Assembly: GCF_020520425.1 (NCBI RefSeq)
Contig: NC_079487.1
Span: 55,714,719 to 55,778,718, forward strand
Origin: Spinacia oleracea
Taxonomy: Eukaryota; Streptophyta; Magnoliopsida; Caryophyllales; Amaranthaceae
Direction: 5' to 3'
Length of the DNA stretch: 64,000 nucleotides
The translations under genes were made by a program, and so were the position numbers. The notes beneath the pieces were generated by a model that worked only from the letters and a program-made list of their open reading frames with translations, had not been told where the DNA came from and made no database searches. Positions 47,544-58,812 of this stretch are shown here, in pieces (position 1 is the first letter of the stretch; each line of letters opens with the position of its first letter).

Positions 47544-49801
47544 TGTGGGACCCGATTCTCGACTGTCCTAGATTACGGTCAGAATCCCACATAAGCCAAC
47601 TGTTGGGCTTGTAATGTTTAAAAGTTTGGAGTCGCCACCCTATTTTATCCGATAGGGACCGGATTTTTGAAATCATCATTTTCAGGGGAAAAATAATTAT
47701 TTAATAAAAAATAAGTTTCCGAAAACAATGATGGCTCCATAAAATAAAAGGCATTTTTCCTATGAGATCTGGTCTTTTGAAATCAAAGATTAAGGTCCGG
47801 GGTATAAGTTAGGAAGATCGAACGTCTGGAACTCGTCTCTCCCTCTGTTCTAAAACAGGCTCCTACTAATATGTTGTCCCTATTTTTCTTACAATAATTG
47901 GTTATGATCATTCACAATGTTATTAACTTAATGCACAATGTCACATAATTTACAAGTAGTCAAACACACTCGGATGCAATATGATATAATGTATGATGAG
48001 ATAAATCTGGTGATGTATGGTGGGTTTGAGCATTAAAGTTGCCCTACGTACCGTTCATTGTGGGATTTGAATCCACTCCCGGATCAAAACCCTACGTAGT
48101 TCTGACAGGTGTCCCTTCCTATGTGGTCAATTCCAATGGGTGAAGGGAAATAGAGTGTTGGATAACTCAAGACAAGGTTGGTAATAGGTCTTTAACTGAC
48201 TTGCTTTTGGGAATCAAATCGCTCCATTAAGGTTGTGGAAATCACCCCGATTAGTGACACCATAAAAGTCTTATGTGAAAGACAACTCAACGATAAAATG
48301 CGTCCCGATTGACGACTTTTGGATTGACTTGTTTCTGAAAAGAAAGTTGTTTTGGACTTTGTGACTTGCTTATTTTGGGTTGAACTTCACTCTATTGAGG
48401 ATGGATAGTAATGTACTATTTGAGTGGGTTTTGAGGTAATGTGTTTGGGGTTTATGAAATTGACCAAATAAGTTGGGACACCTGAAATGGCCTAAAATTG
48501 AATAATAGTTTCATAATAGAAATCATGTCATACTAGACTGAGAGTGATTCATTATAGGTAACAAGATTTGATGATAATAGGATTTATAGGTGGGTGAATC
48601 ACTTCACAATCCTATATGACTAAATTTCCAATTTGACCCGTTTATTCAATTCAAGGTCATAAACCATAAGTCACTAGGTTTATCTCATGCAAATGTGAAA
48701 TGATATATGGATCAAGCATGCAAAGTGATTTAACCAATTTAATAAAAAAAAAAAAAAACACTCGAATAATTTATTATTAAGAAGTGTGCATGAGATAATT
48801 CTTTTGTTGTTTTATTACTTTGATGGTGGAACTTTAGTTTACAAGTGCCATAAATAAAATAAATATTACAATAATCAGAATTCCTATCTAATGTGAATCT
48901 TCAAGTCTTGATTCCTTCGCCTTGAACTATGTTTCCTTGACTAGTCTTCATATTTCTTCGCCTTGGATGTTTGGAAAGTAAAGACCTAAGTAAACAAAAC
49001 TTATATTTAGATTTTTTTAGAATTTTCCACTTTACTTAACTTAACCTAAATTAATTTTAGGTAAGTATAACGAAGTGGTAAATGTATTGGAGTATGTATA
49101 CTTACAAAATCTGTTATCTAGGAAAAATAGGAATTTATTTTGGGTAAATCGGATTTTATAAGAGAAAACTAATTTTCTTTTAAAAAACAACTGTTGAGAA
49201 AATTACATCTCGTTGAACTTTAAATTTAATACCAAGACCTCACGAACTCGGATTTGAGCGTTTGATACCTTTTTGGAAAGAACTAAGTGTTTTCTTTAAC
49301 GTGTTAAAAAATGGTTTCAAACTCAGAAGTAGATAATTTATAAATAATTTTTCATTAAAGCTGCTCCTTTTTTAGACCTTGAAGTGAAATTAAATTATAA
49401 ATTAATTATTTGAAAACAAAAGCACGTTTTTATTTTTAAAATAGACTTTAGAAACATTTTGGAGTCATGTGTATAAAAAGCTCAGATTTTAAAGTTTATT
49501 TAATATTTTTAATAAAATAAAACTTATTTATTTGAAACTGTCATTTTCAAGAAACTGTCTTCCTAGATTTCTGTTTTTGAAAGTATTCTATAAAATTGAA
49601 TAAAAATCGTGTGGAGGTGGGCGAGGTCAATTTAGAAAGCTTAGGATTTTGTCCTTCTATGATATTCTTTGATATTTTAGAAAATAATAAGTTAACCTAC
49701 TCGAATTTCACCAAAGAAGAAATCGGAACCTGAAAAAGATAGTTTTGCTAGTCTGAAGTTTAGGATTTATTGTGATTTTTCTAAAATAATAGTTTTCCAG
49801 G
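47544..49801 (-). other. Gypsy-B distal 3' region (R/U5-like)
   Basis: AT-rich DNA beginning TGTGGGACCCGATTCTCG on the plus strand (LTR end on minus) with GGAGTCGCCACC 84 bp in. No ORF of note. A 15-base A run lies near 48750. Confidence 0.4.
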
Positions 49802-52800
49802 ATGACTTATCTTGATAATTGCCATCCCTCTGTAAATGTAGTTGAGGAGAGGAAAAGGGTGTCGGATGCACTTGATGAGTTATTATTGGTTGAAGAAACA
49901 ATGTGGCGCCAAAGATCGAGAGTGGCAAACCTTACGGAAGGGGATCAAAATACGAAGTTTTTTCACCAAAAGGCATCGAGGCGTAAGAGGAGGAACTTCA
50001 TAAAAGGGGTAAAAAATGCCGATGATGTGTGGGTTGATGATCAACTGGAGGTGACTAAAGTGGCTGTAGAATTTTTTACCAATTTATTTAGCTCGGCCAA
50101 CCCACATTCCTTTGAGGCAGCACTAATGGGTATTAATTCTAGAGTTACTGAGGAGATGAATCAGGAGCTCATTCGCCCTTTTGATCCCGGAGAAGTTCGT
50201 AGTGCTCTTTTCCAGATGCACCCGAGTAAAGCCCCGGGGCCAGATGGGATGAACGCTAACTTTTTCCAGAAATATTGGCATATTGTGGGGGATGATGTGT
50301 CTGAGTGTGTGATTGGTATGCTCAATGGTACTCGTAGCTTCCAAGAGGTGAACAAAACCCATCTCGTACTTATTCCCAAAGTTAAAAACCCTACAACCAT
50401 GTCAGAATATAGACCCATAAGTCTATGTAATGTTGTTTACAAAATAGCCTCTAAAGTCCTAGCTAATAGACTTAAACCTCTTCTGTCAAATATTATCTCC
50501 CAAAATCAAAGTGCTTTCACCCCGGGCAGGCTAATTACGGATAACACTTTGGTTGCTTTTGAGACTTTCCATTATATGAGTAGTGTCAACTCCGGAAGGA
50601 AAGGGTGTATGGCGGTTAAGTTAGATATGAGTAAGGCCTATGATCGTGTTGAGTGGGAGTTTTTGAGGAGAATTTTGGAGAAGTTGGGTTTTCATGCAAA
50701 TTGGATACGTATGGTGTTAGATTGTATTTCCACTGTATCTCATGCAGTGGTAGTTAATGGTGAACCATCTGAATTTTTTGTGCCGAATAGAGGGCTTAGA
50801 CAAGGGGACCCAATTTCCCCTTACTTGTTTATCTTATGTGCAGAAGCCTTTTCAAGTCTGCTGCAAATGGAGGTGAATAGGGGCGAGCTGAAAGGGGTGA
50901 AAGTGTGTCGCAATGCGCCAGAAGTATCACATCTTTTATTTGCCGATGACAGCATTATTTTTTGTAGAGCCGACGAGAGAGATGTCATTGCTTTAAAAAG
51001 GGTGCTAGAGACCTATGAAAATGCATCTGGACAAAAGATTAATTTAGGGAAGTCTGAAGTTACAATGAGTGCTAATCTTCCCCATGACAGAAGAGTAGTG
51101 TTGGCTGCAAGCTTGGGTGTGAGCCTAGTTGACTTCCATGGTAAATACCTTGGTATGCCAACTTGTATTGGAAGGTCCAAGACCCAGGCTTTTGCATCAC
51201 TCAAAGAACGTGTCTGGAAGAGAGTAAAAGGGTGGAAGCAACATACTTTATCATTTGCAGGAAGAGAGGTCTTGTTAAAGGCCGTAGTCCAAGCGATCCC
51301 TACTTATTTGATGAGCTTGTTTCGTCTACCGAATGGGCTTTGTCGTGACATTGAACGTATGATGGCCAGGTTTTGGTTGGGATGTAAAGAAGAGGAGAGG
51401 AAAATACACTGGGTAGCATGGGATAAATTATGCTCAACTAAAGATGCAGGGGGTTTGGGTTTTCGGAGTATCTTAGATTTTAATGAAGCTATGCTTGCAA
51501 AACAGGTTTGGAGATTAATGAATAATCCTGACACTCTTGCTGCCCAAGTCTTAAAGTCTCGTTATTTCCCTAACTGTGACATTTTGAATGCAAGTGTAGG
51601 GAATTGACCGAGTTATGTTTGGAGGAGTATATGGGGAAGCAAATGGGTTATTGAGAGAGGATGTAGATGGGTGATAGGAGATGGCAAATCAGTTGATATT
51701 TGGAGGGATCAATGGCTTGGAAGACCACCGTCTTTCCGCTCAATCTCCCCTAAGCCGGCTGGGTGTAACACCACGTTGGTATCGGACCTCATTCATGAAG
51801 AGTCTAACACTTGGAAAGAAGAGGTGGTTTGTCAATTATTTTTGCCATTTGAAGCTACTGAAATTCTAGCAATCCCTTTATGCTCAACTCCCCTAGATGA
51901 TATATTTGCTTGGTACTATAGTAAAGATGGCTGCTATTCCGTAAAGTCTGGCTACCACTTTATTACTTTTTTCAAGGGTATTGCAAATGGTGGCCCTAGT
52001 GTCTCAGTTACTAATGATTACTGGAAGAATATTTGGAGGTTGAACCTACCACCTAAGGTACGTACGTTCATTTGGAGAGCTTGTCGTCGTGCATTGCCAA
52101 CTTGTGTGGGGCTGAATAGGAGAGTTAGTAGTATTGAAGCAACCTGCTTGAGATGTAATATGGGTGTAGAAAATGAACTCCATGCGCTTGTCAAATGCCC
52201 ATGGGCTGCTGCTATATGGGAGAAGGCAGGCCTGGAGGATGTGGTAGAGTGTCTGGTGTTTTTAAACTTTACTGATTGGTTTTTGTGGGTGTTGCAGAGC
52301 AAAAATCGAGAACAAGTGGAACTAATAGCTGTGATTTTGTGGAATATATGGTTTGACAGAAATTGTGTTCGTCTAGGAGGTGACCCCAAATACCCTGCAA
52401 CTGTTGTTGCGGGAGCTCAAAGCATATTGGAGGCATTCCAATCGGCAAAGGAAAAGCTACGAACAGCAGGCACTATAGGGCAGCAACGTACTCAGTCACA
52501 ACAACGAGCTCAAGCTAAGTGGGAGTTGCCGCCGGTTGGATGGTTGAAGGTTAATACAGATGCAGCAATCTTTGGGGACTTGGGGTGTGGATTAGGGGTG
52601 GTTATTAGTGACTATGAAGGAAGTGCAAGGAGAGTAGCTTGTTCACAAGTGAGACACTCATGGTCTGTGGAAATTACGGAAGCTAAGGCAATTGTGCTAG
52701 GTTTGCAGGTGGCTAACCAATGCCATGAAAGAAATATTATAGTAGAATGCGACAACTCATTGATCATAAAGAAATTGAAGGAAAACAAGGTTGATGGCTC

Positions 52801-53020
52801 ATATCTAGGTGTTATTCTTCGTGAAGTTAAACATTTGTCTAGTTTATTTCATTCAGTTGTTTTTTCTCATGTATTTAGAGAAGCTAATGAGGCAGCACAT
52901 ACAATGGCACATCTCACTCCCGTAAACTACTCTGTTAGGATATGGGCTGGGAGTGTCCCTAATGTCGTTGAAGATGTAATAGCTTCAGATTTCTGCATTG
53001 CTTATAATAATAACACCTAA
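49802..53020 (+). pseudogene. LINE-a ORF2 (RT, zf-RVT, RNase H) with one stop
   Basis: One frame of 1073 codons is broken only by TGA at 51605-51607. N-terminal part: [20 protein letters not shown] linker. [59 protein letters not shown] and FADD (catalytic aspartates, near 50940). After the stop come the zf-RVT segment (LPPKVRTFIWRACRRALPTC with later cysteines and histidine) and a C-terminal RNase H (WLKVNTDAAI, EITEAKAIVLGL, VECDNSL, FREANEAAH). RNase H at the C-terminus of ORF2 is usual in plant L1 elements. The stop replaces one residue in the NxPSYVWRSI stretch. Non-mobile as it lacks the endonuclease. Confidence 0.9.
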
Positions 53021-53063
53021 GGCCTTTGAGCCGTTTATCTCAAAAAAAAAAAAAAATAAAAAA
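49802..53063 (+). mobile_element. LINE-1-type retrotransposon, 5'-truncated (LINE-a)
   Basis: An L1-clade plant LINE whose 5' part (ORF1 and most of the endonuclease) is missing. It ends in an A-rich tail (53042-53063) after the RNase H-bearing ORF2. A second A run at 53126-53139 could be the true tail instead. Flanks at 49717 and 53140 both read GAAGAAATYGG, a possible but imperfect target duplication. It sits inside the 3' region of Gypsy-B. Confidence 0.85.
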
Positions 53064-54252
53064 ATATTTCTTTTATGAATTTTGAAAAGTGAATATATTT
53101 TATATAGTTATCAATAAAATTGACAAAAAAAAAAAAAAATGAAGAAATTGGCTAGTACTAAAGTTCTACCATCTTTCTGTCGAATTTTCTTATGCACCTT
53201 CTCACTTTAATTTTGTTTTGATAAAAACATTTTTTGGTGATCAACATACGTAAAAAAAAACACACTTCACATACACTCACCCTCGAGTCTCACCCGTGGT
53301 CGGTCAAATTCTAGTTGGTTTCCAAATTAGGTAACCGACACGTATAGTGCCCTAACAGGTTATAGAGCACACATAAGAAAAAAGGTTAGTAATGTATGAA
53401 AAATAATTGGAATTCACAAAAATAAAAGGAACAAGAATATTACCTTTGGCTCTGACTAGCAATGTTTGAGAGATTAGTCCAAATGATCAATCGAAATAAA
53501 AAAGTGACTGCAAAGTGAATTGTCCAAGAAAATTGAATAAGTTCTTTTTTGATTTTCTGAATATTGATATTAATTAAACTAAAAACTTGTTTTTTTGATT
53601 TTTTTTTATTTTACTTTAACTAAAACTATTTTTTGACTTGAATGAAACTATTTTTTTTTCTTACTGATTTTTTAGAGAAACTTAAAAAGCAAGTGAGTGA
53701 ATGAGAGCTTTTTTTTTAGAGAGCTTAGAATGATGGGCGTTGGGGCCTTTTAAGTGAGAAAAGATGATGGTATTTATAGGGGTGGAAAGGGACTAAGTTG
53801 CAAATAAACAATAGTTGAAGGTTATACGAAACAAAAATAGATTAGTAGGAGGATTTTGTGAATGAATAAGCAAATTTGAGTAATCATGACTTGATTGACC
53901 CATAACTGCTTTTGTTTTATTTGCCAAACTGATAAGTTATACTGTCCTTGAGCTCAAACGGGCTAAACAAGGTATGCGTGTTAGAGAAAAATGAAGACCA
54001 GTAGCGTCGTTGGCTAAAGAATGTGTTTTTACGGCATAATAGATCAAAAATAAGATAATTATTTTGGAAAGAGGTTTGTTCGTTAAGAGAAACGTCGGGT
54101 GTTAGAAATGTAGGCCCATTATTACGAAGAGGGCGTCATATGAAAATTGGTTATATATACATTATTTTCTTTCCCGAGGGCTCGTTGTAATACTGCGTAT
54201 TAACAAGGTCATCGTCACATTGTTTGAACAATAACGTATTATACCCCTTCTT
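53064..54252 (-). other. Gypsy-B 3' region between the LINEs
   Basis: No gene. Contains a second A run (53126-53139), T-rich tracts at 53590-53720 and the minus-strand TATA box. Confidence 0.45.
53771..53780 (-). promoter_or_regulatory. Candidate Gypsy-B LTR TATA box
   Basis: CCTATAAATA on the minus strand, the same ten bases as in the LARD 3' LTR. It would place U3 to its right and R/U5 to its left. Inferred. Confidence 0.45.
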
Positions 54253-54267
54253 AATAGTAATAGTACT
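54253..54267 (+). repeat. LINE-b target-site duplication, left
   Basis: AATAGTAATAGTACT, repeated exactly at 56023-56037. Confidence 0.9.
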
Positions 54268-55915
54268 ATTAATAAAGGGGTATGGTAGAGCTCATATTTC
54301 CCCTAGATGTGTCCTAAAAGTTGATCTAAAAAAAGCTTATGACTCAGTTGACTGGAACTTTCTTCAGACTGTTCTGCAAGAGCTAGGGTTCCCTCAAGTG
54401 TTTGTGAAGTGGATCATGACTTGTATTACAACCGTTTCCTACTCTATTCTCATCAATGGCTTTCCTAGCAAACCATTCCAAGCAAAAAAAGGGCTGAGAC
54501 AGGGGGATCCTCTCTCCCCTTTCCTGTTTGCTATTGGTATGGAATACTTGACAAGATGTATGAACCAATTGAAGCAAAATCCTGATTTTAACTTCCATCC
54601 TAGGTGTGAGAAGCTCAATATTACTCATCTGATGTTTGCAGATGACTTATTATTGTTTGCAAGAGCTGACAAGATCTCTGTACAATTACTCCTTGAAGCC
54701 TTTTCCAAGTTTTCTTCTGCTTCAGGCCTTGAAGCTAATATGGATAAAAGTAATATTTACCTTGCTGGTGTTTCAATGTGTGACAAAACAGATATTTTAT
54801 CTGCTCAGAGAATCTCAGAAGCTTGCCTTCCTTTTAGATACCTTGGGGTGCCACTTTCCTCCAAGAAACTTTCCTATCCTCAATGCAAGCCTCTAGTGGA
54901 CAAGATTCTGGCTAGAACTAAGGTGTGGTCAGCTAAGTTTTTGTCTTATGCTGGCAGGTTGTTACTTATCAAAACCATCTTGTTTGGCATGCAGACTTTC
55001 TGGTGTCAAATTTTCATTTTACCTAAAAGAATCATTAAGGAGGTTGAAGCTTATTGTAGGTGTTTCCTATGGTCTGGTGACACTGCAGCATCAAAGAAAG
55101 CTCTAGTAGCATGGGATAAACTGTATCAACCTAGAAATTCTGGTGGCTGGAATGTGAAGAATATTGCTGCTTGGAACAAAGTGGCCATTGGGAAATTGCT
55201 GTGGGCTTTGGCTTTTAAAAAAGATAAGCTGTGGGTGCAGTGGGTTGATAGCTTCTATATGAAAGGCCAAAATCCTCTTCAAATGTCCACTCCTGGGTCT
55301 TGTTCATGGGCTCTTAAGAAGATTTTTAATAGCAGAGAGATTATTCTGCAAATTGGTGGTTGGGACAAAACCACTGCAAATGGTAAATACCGTATCAGCA
55401 AGGTGTATAAATGCTTGCAGGGTGTTGCTCCTAAGGTTACTTGGTGGAGAGTAATGTGCTATAACAAAGCTAGTCCAAAAAGCTTGTTTATTACTTGGTT
55501 GGCTATCCTTAATAGGCTTTATACTACTGATAGACTTCAAGCTTGGGGGATTCAGTGTTCTGATCAATGTGTGCTGTGCACAGATGGGAAAGAAACAGTT
55601 GAACATCTGTTTTTTGAGTGCAAGTTTTCTTCTGCAGTCTGGTCTAAACTGTTGTTGCAGATTGGTATTCATAGAAGAGCTACTGGTTTTGCTTCTGAGT
55701 TGCAGCAAGCTATGAAGAGGAGCAGAAAAGTTGGTGTTGCTGATCAGTTGTATGTTATGTGCTTCACTGAAGCCATCTATAGTGTGTGGCTTGCTAGAAA
55801 TGCTGTAATTTTTAAAAGGCCTACTAAGAGCATAGACAGTATTGTTAGGGAAATTTTGTTTAAAGTTTGTTGTAGAGGTTCTGAGGAACTTAGGAGTAGG
55901 ATACTACACATTTGA
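54268..55915 (+). pseudogene. LINE-b partial RT with zf-RVT
   Basis: The open frame enters from host DNA and then reads ISPRCVLKVDLKKAYDSVDW, KKGLRQGDPLSPFLF, THLMFADDLLLFARADKIS (catalytic FADD), the thumb, and a zf-RVT end (SPKSLFITWLAILNRLYTTD, CVLCTDGKETVEHLFFEC). It stops at 55915. No in-frame stop is seen in the 548 codons that remain, so insertion looks fairly young. There is no C-terminal RNase H. The upstream RT fingers, endonuclease and ORF1 are missing. Confidence 0.9.
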
Positions 55916-56022
55916 TCTTGTGTAGAGTTGTTTTGGTGGTCTGGTTTCCCTGTTCCCTTGGGTGTTTTACTCAAGGCTTTGGTTATTAATACAATTATTA
56001 ATTGCCAAAAAAAAATAAAAAA
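54268..56022 (+). mobile_element. LINE-b, 5'-truncated LINE with clean target duplication
   Basis: 1.75 kb, starting inside the RT domain and ending in an A-rich tail (56007-56022), flanked by a perfect 15-bp duplication. This is the classic result of target-primed reverse transcription that stopped early. Its RT differs clearly from LINE-a, so it is another family. Confidence 0.93.
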
Positions 56023-56037
56023 AATAGTAATAGTACT
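56023..56037 (+). repeat. LINE-b target-site duplication, right
   Basis: AATAGTAATAGTACT directly after the A-rich tail. Confidence 0.9.
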
Positions 56038-56977
56038 TTTGGGAGATAGTATTTCACGGGGAGCACTTTTTAGGAGTATTTCTCTCATGTGGTATATTCC
56101 GATATAGATACTACTCTTTTAAAAAGCGCCTAATACATCCCATATTAGTAGTAGGGAGACTAGTGGTCGTAAAATATATCAGTTTCGCGATTGGATAAGA
56201 GAAGAGAAGAGAACAAAAAAAAAGTACGTATACCAGTTGTGTCCAATACATGAACTCTATTTCTATTCAGATCGAAAGACGTTACATCGAAGAAAACACT
56301 TCAATTATGTATGAATGTAAGTATCGTGCATTGATACTGTACGAAAGGATCAACTCATACATAATTGATACTTCAATTATGTATGATTTTGTTTTGTTGT
56401 TAGCTTTGTCCTTTAACAGCTAGTTCATTTTAGGTAGTTGATTATTTAGTTAGTTAGGAGTTAGTTTATTAGTGATTAATTAGTTAGTAATTAGTATAAA
56501 AAAAACTAGTTAGTGTTTAAAAGTAATGAGTATTATTTCTAAAATGCATTGTTTTGTTGTAATTAGCCGGTCTCGTATGCTGGTAGTGTTACGTTAGTAA
56601 AGTAATGTTAAACCGTTCATAGCACGTTATTATTCCAGGTCCTAGGAATTGGAGTTTTTTGTTTTTTTCGGGTACAAACTCATAGTAACATATAAATTTG
56701 TGCGACCCTAGACATTTACACAAAACACCTTAAGTAGTGATATTGGATAAGGGTAGACACGGAAATCTTTGCGTGTTGCTACACATAACAAACTCGAATT
56801 AAGTTATTGTTAGCGTGTTGACGTATTATACGGTAAAATCAAAGTATATTATACAATACTGAGTACGGCGTACTCCTTTATGAAAGGAGATTACCCCTAT
56901 CCAATTCACCACTTACCACTTATTTCTTATCTCCACCTTATCCAAAAACATCAAAATCTTCCATTTTCACGGCACCC
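56038..56977. other. AT-rich DNA between LINE-b and the small ORF
   Basis: No gene. Short repeats of TTAGTTAGT (56445-56515) and ATACTTCAATTATGTATGA-like words (56295 and 56370). A TATATTATAC at about 56846 could be the promoter of the small ORF to the right. Confidence 0.4.
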
Positions 56978-57118
56978 ATGGCTCCCAACAACCAAGATCA
57001 ACCACCTCCTTCTCCTTTCGATGAGCATTTTCGGATGCTAACTTTGTATTTGAACTTGCTCATGGCGTTATTTGTGCTACTAGTGGCGCTTGTGGTTTTC
57101 ATAATTATGAACAAGTGA
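56978..57118 (+). CDS. Possible 46-aa single-pass membrane microprotein
   Basis: ATG in a good plant start context (CACCCATGGCT) opens 46 codons: a polar proline-rich N-terminus (MAPNNQDQPPPSPFDEHFRM), then about 24 hydrophobic residues (LYLNLLMALFVLLVALVVFI...) and a short IMNK end. This is the shape of a small type III or tail-anchored membrane peptide. The 5' side is a C/T-rich, ATG-poor leader (56895-56977), a TATA-like box lies near 56846, and AATAAA follows at about 57224. I do not recognise the family. It lies antisense within the supposed Gypsy-B 3' region, so it may be a real small gene, an element-borne ORF or chance. Confidence 0.4.
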   Translation: MAPNNQDQPPPSPFDEHFRMLTLYLNLLMALFVLLVALVVFIIMNK

Positions 57119-58812
57119 AGCTTGGAGGTTTCCGGCACGAAATGCGCACGATTCGATTTGTACTTCGATTTTTTGCTATTTTGGTAGATTAGAAGTACAC
57201 ATTGTAAGGATTTTGGGCATTTAAATAAAACGTCTTTGTTTTATTGTTAATATTTTCGGACTTTTAATTACTACCGTTGTTACTCCTTAAATCGTCTTAC
57301 CATTACCGCCGAGGTAATGAACAAAGAAACTGGAGCAAAAATTATAGGAAAAAAAAATAAAAAATTTCCTTGACAGAGGATCATACAAAAATTGGGGATC
57401 AAAATTTGGTGTCTACAGAATGCCCCTCATTGATCGAGTTTGGAACAAACGATGATCAATGTTTGATAAAAAGACGCAAAATTTTGATCTAGAAGGAAAG
57501 TTTTGAGGTAACAAGTGCTTGATACTGGTTGAAGAACCAGCTCGAATGGACTTCGAATAGGTGCGAGCCAATTGTCGGCTCTAATTGCAGTTGAAAAAAA
57601 CTGGCTTTAATCAAAACAATGAGATCCAATCATTGGTTTGTTGCTGTTGAAAAAGAAACCGGCTTGAGAGATATCAATTAACGTTTAAATTAATGAGACT
57701 TGATCAATGCAGTTGAAAAGAACTGGCTTAGAAAATCTCAATTAGTGAGACTTAATATGGCGGTTGAAAAACCGGCTTGTAAAGGACTGATTAATTACTT
57801 AATCATTTCCTTATGTGTGGTTGAAAAACCAAATGATAGGTCGAAGAAGAATAGAGTTATTCATCCCGAAACATTGCAACTGAAAAGTTGGCTTGAAATG
57901 TCGCAACTGAAAAGTTGGCTGAGTTCGCTTAATCTCGGGAATTGTTTAGTTGGTCAAAGCTCGACTTTGATGTTCGGATTTAAAATCGAGGGGTTTTTAA
58001 CTTGATAAATTCAGAATGGATTGAAGGAATTATGGAAATTCATGACTAAATGACTTGTACAAGGCCAAGTTTTGAGCGAAACACCTTCTGACATGCTGAT
58101 TTGGGCAAAACGTCAGATATTTGGTCCGACGCTTGCATGAGACTGGATGTGTTAGTGATTACGTTGAGAGTCAAAATGACATCCATATAAAAAGAAAACA
58201 TGATCGTGTTTTTTTTTTTTAAATGGTCGAAAATTTGAAAATTTTGACTTTCAAGCGAAAACGGGCTTAAGATAGCGTTTTCAGCTTGTGAATTTTGTGT
58301 TTGTTCTAGAAAATAAGGTTTGTAAAATGTTTCATTTCATTTAATAAATGTATATTAAATGATTAATAAAGGTAAACTCAATGCAAAGAACAGTTTGGAA
58401 AAAAGGATGACGAAAATATGCAGATTTGACCTGGTATGACCCAGTTTAGGACTTGCAAGCTCTAATGGTGTATTAAAGATGGGATTGAAGACATATCCTA
58501 ATCATTAATATACTTTTACAACATGGGATAAGGATTTTTGGGTATCATAAAAGAAAATTTTAGGAAAAAGACGAATTTGACGTGGCTTAGCTTGACTGGT
58601 TGCATGGCTTTCTTGTAAGATTGTCATGGCTTATGGGGAGGGTCAATATTTCTGATTTAAGAAGCTTTGAAGGCATAAACATTAGTATATAAGTCGTGGC
58701 TTGACTAAGCATGAAAATCAAATCCTTTACCTCCTTGTAATTCAAGCACTTTGAGTGCATTTTGAGTGTTCCATCTCTTCTTGCCCCCTTTTCAATACAT
58801 CTTCTTGTAATC
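57119..58812. other. Gypsy-B 3' region with degenerate short repeats
   Basis: Contains the landmark GTGTCTACAGAATGCCCC (57410) shared with the LARD LTRs. From about 57480 to 57930 a degenerate repeat with GTTGAAAAACYGGCTT words occurs. A 101-codon frame across these repeats is not supported as a gene. The segment 58690-58812 may hold the antisense ORF's leader. Confidence 0.45.
57480..57930 (+). repeat. Degenerate GTTGAAAAACTGGCTT repeats
   Basis: About eight irregularly spaced copies of CAGTTGAAAARMYGGCTT, 25-70 bp apart. Holds the same relative place as the 110-bp array in the LARD LTR. Confidence 0.65.

Noticed and set aside
49717..53150. GAAGAAATYGG on both sides of LINE-a as a firm target duplication
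   Set aside because: One mismatch, and it requires 75 bp of extra DNA at the 5' side and the second A run as tail; mentioned only as a possibility.
57700..58005. 101-codon ORF with repeated VEKP/LKSWL words
   Set aside because: It spans degenerate GTTGAAAAACTGGCTT repeats; the repeat explains the pattern.
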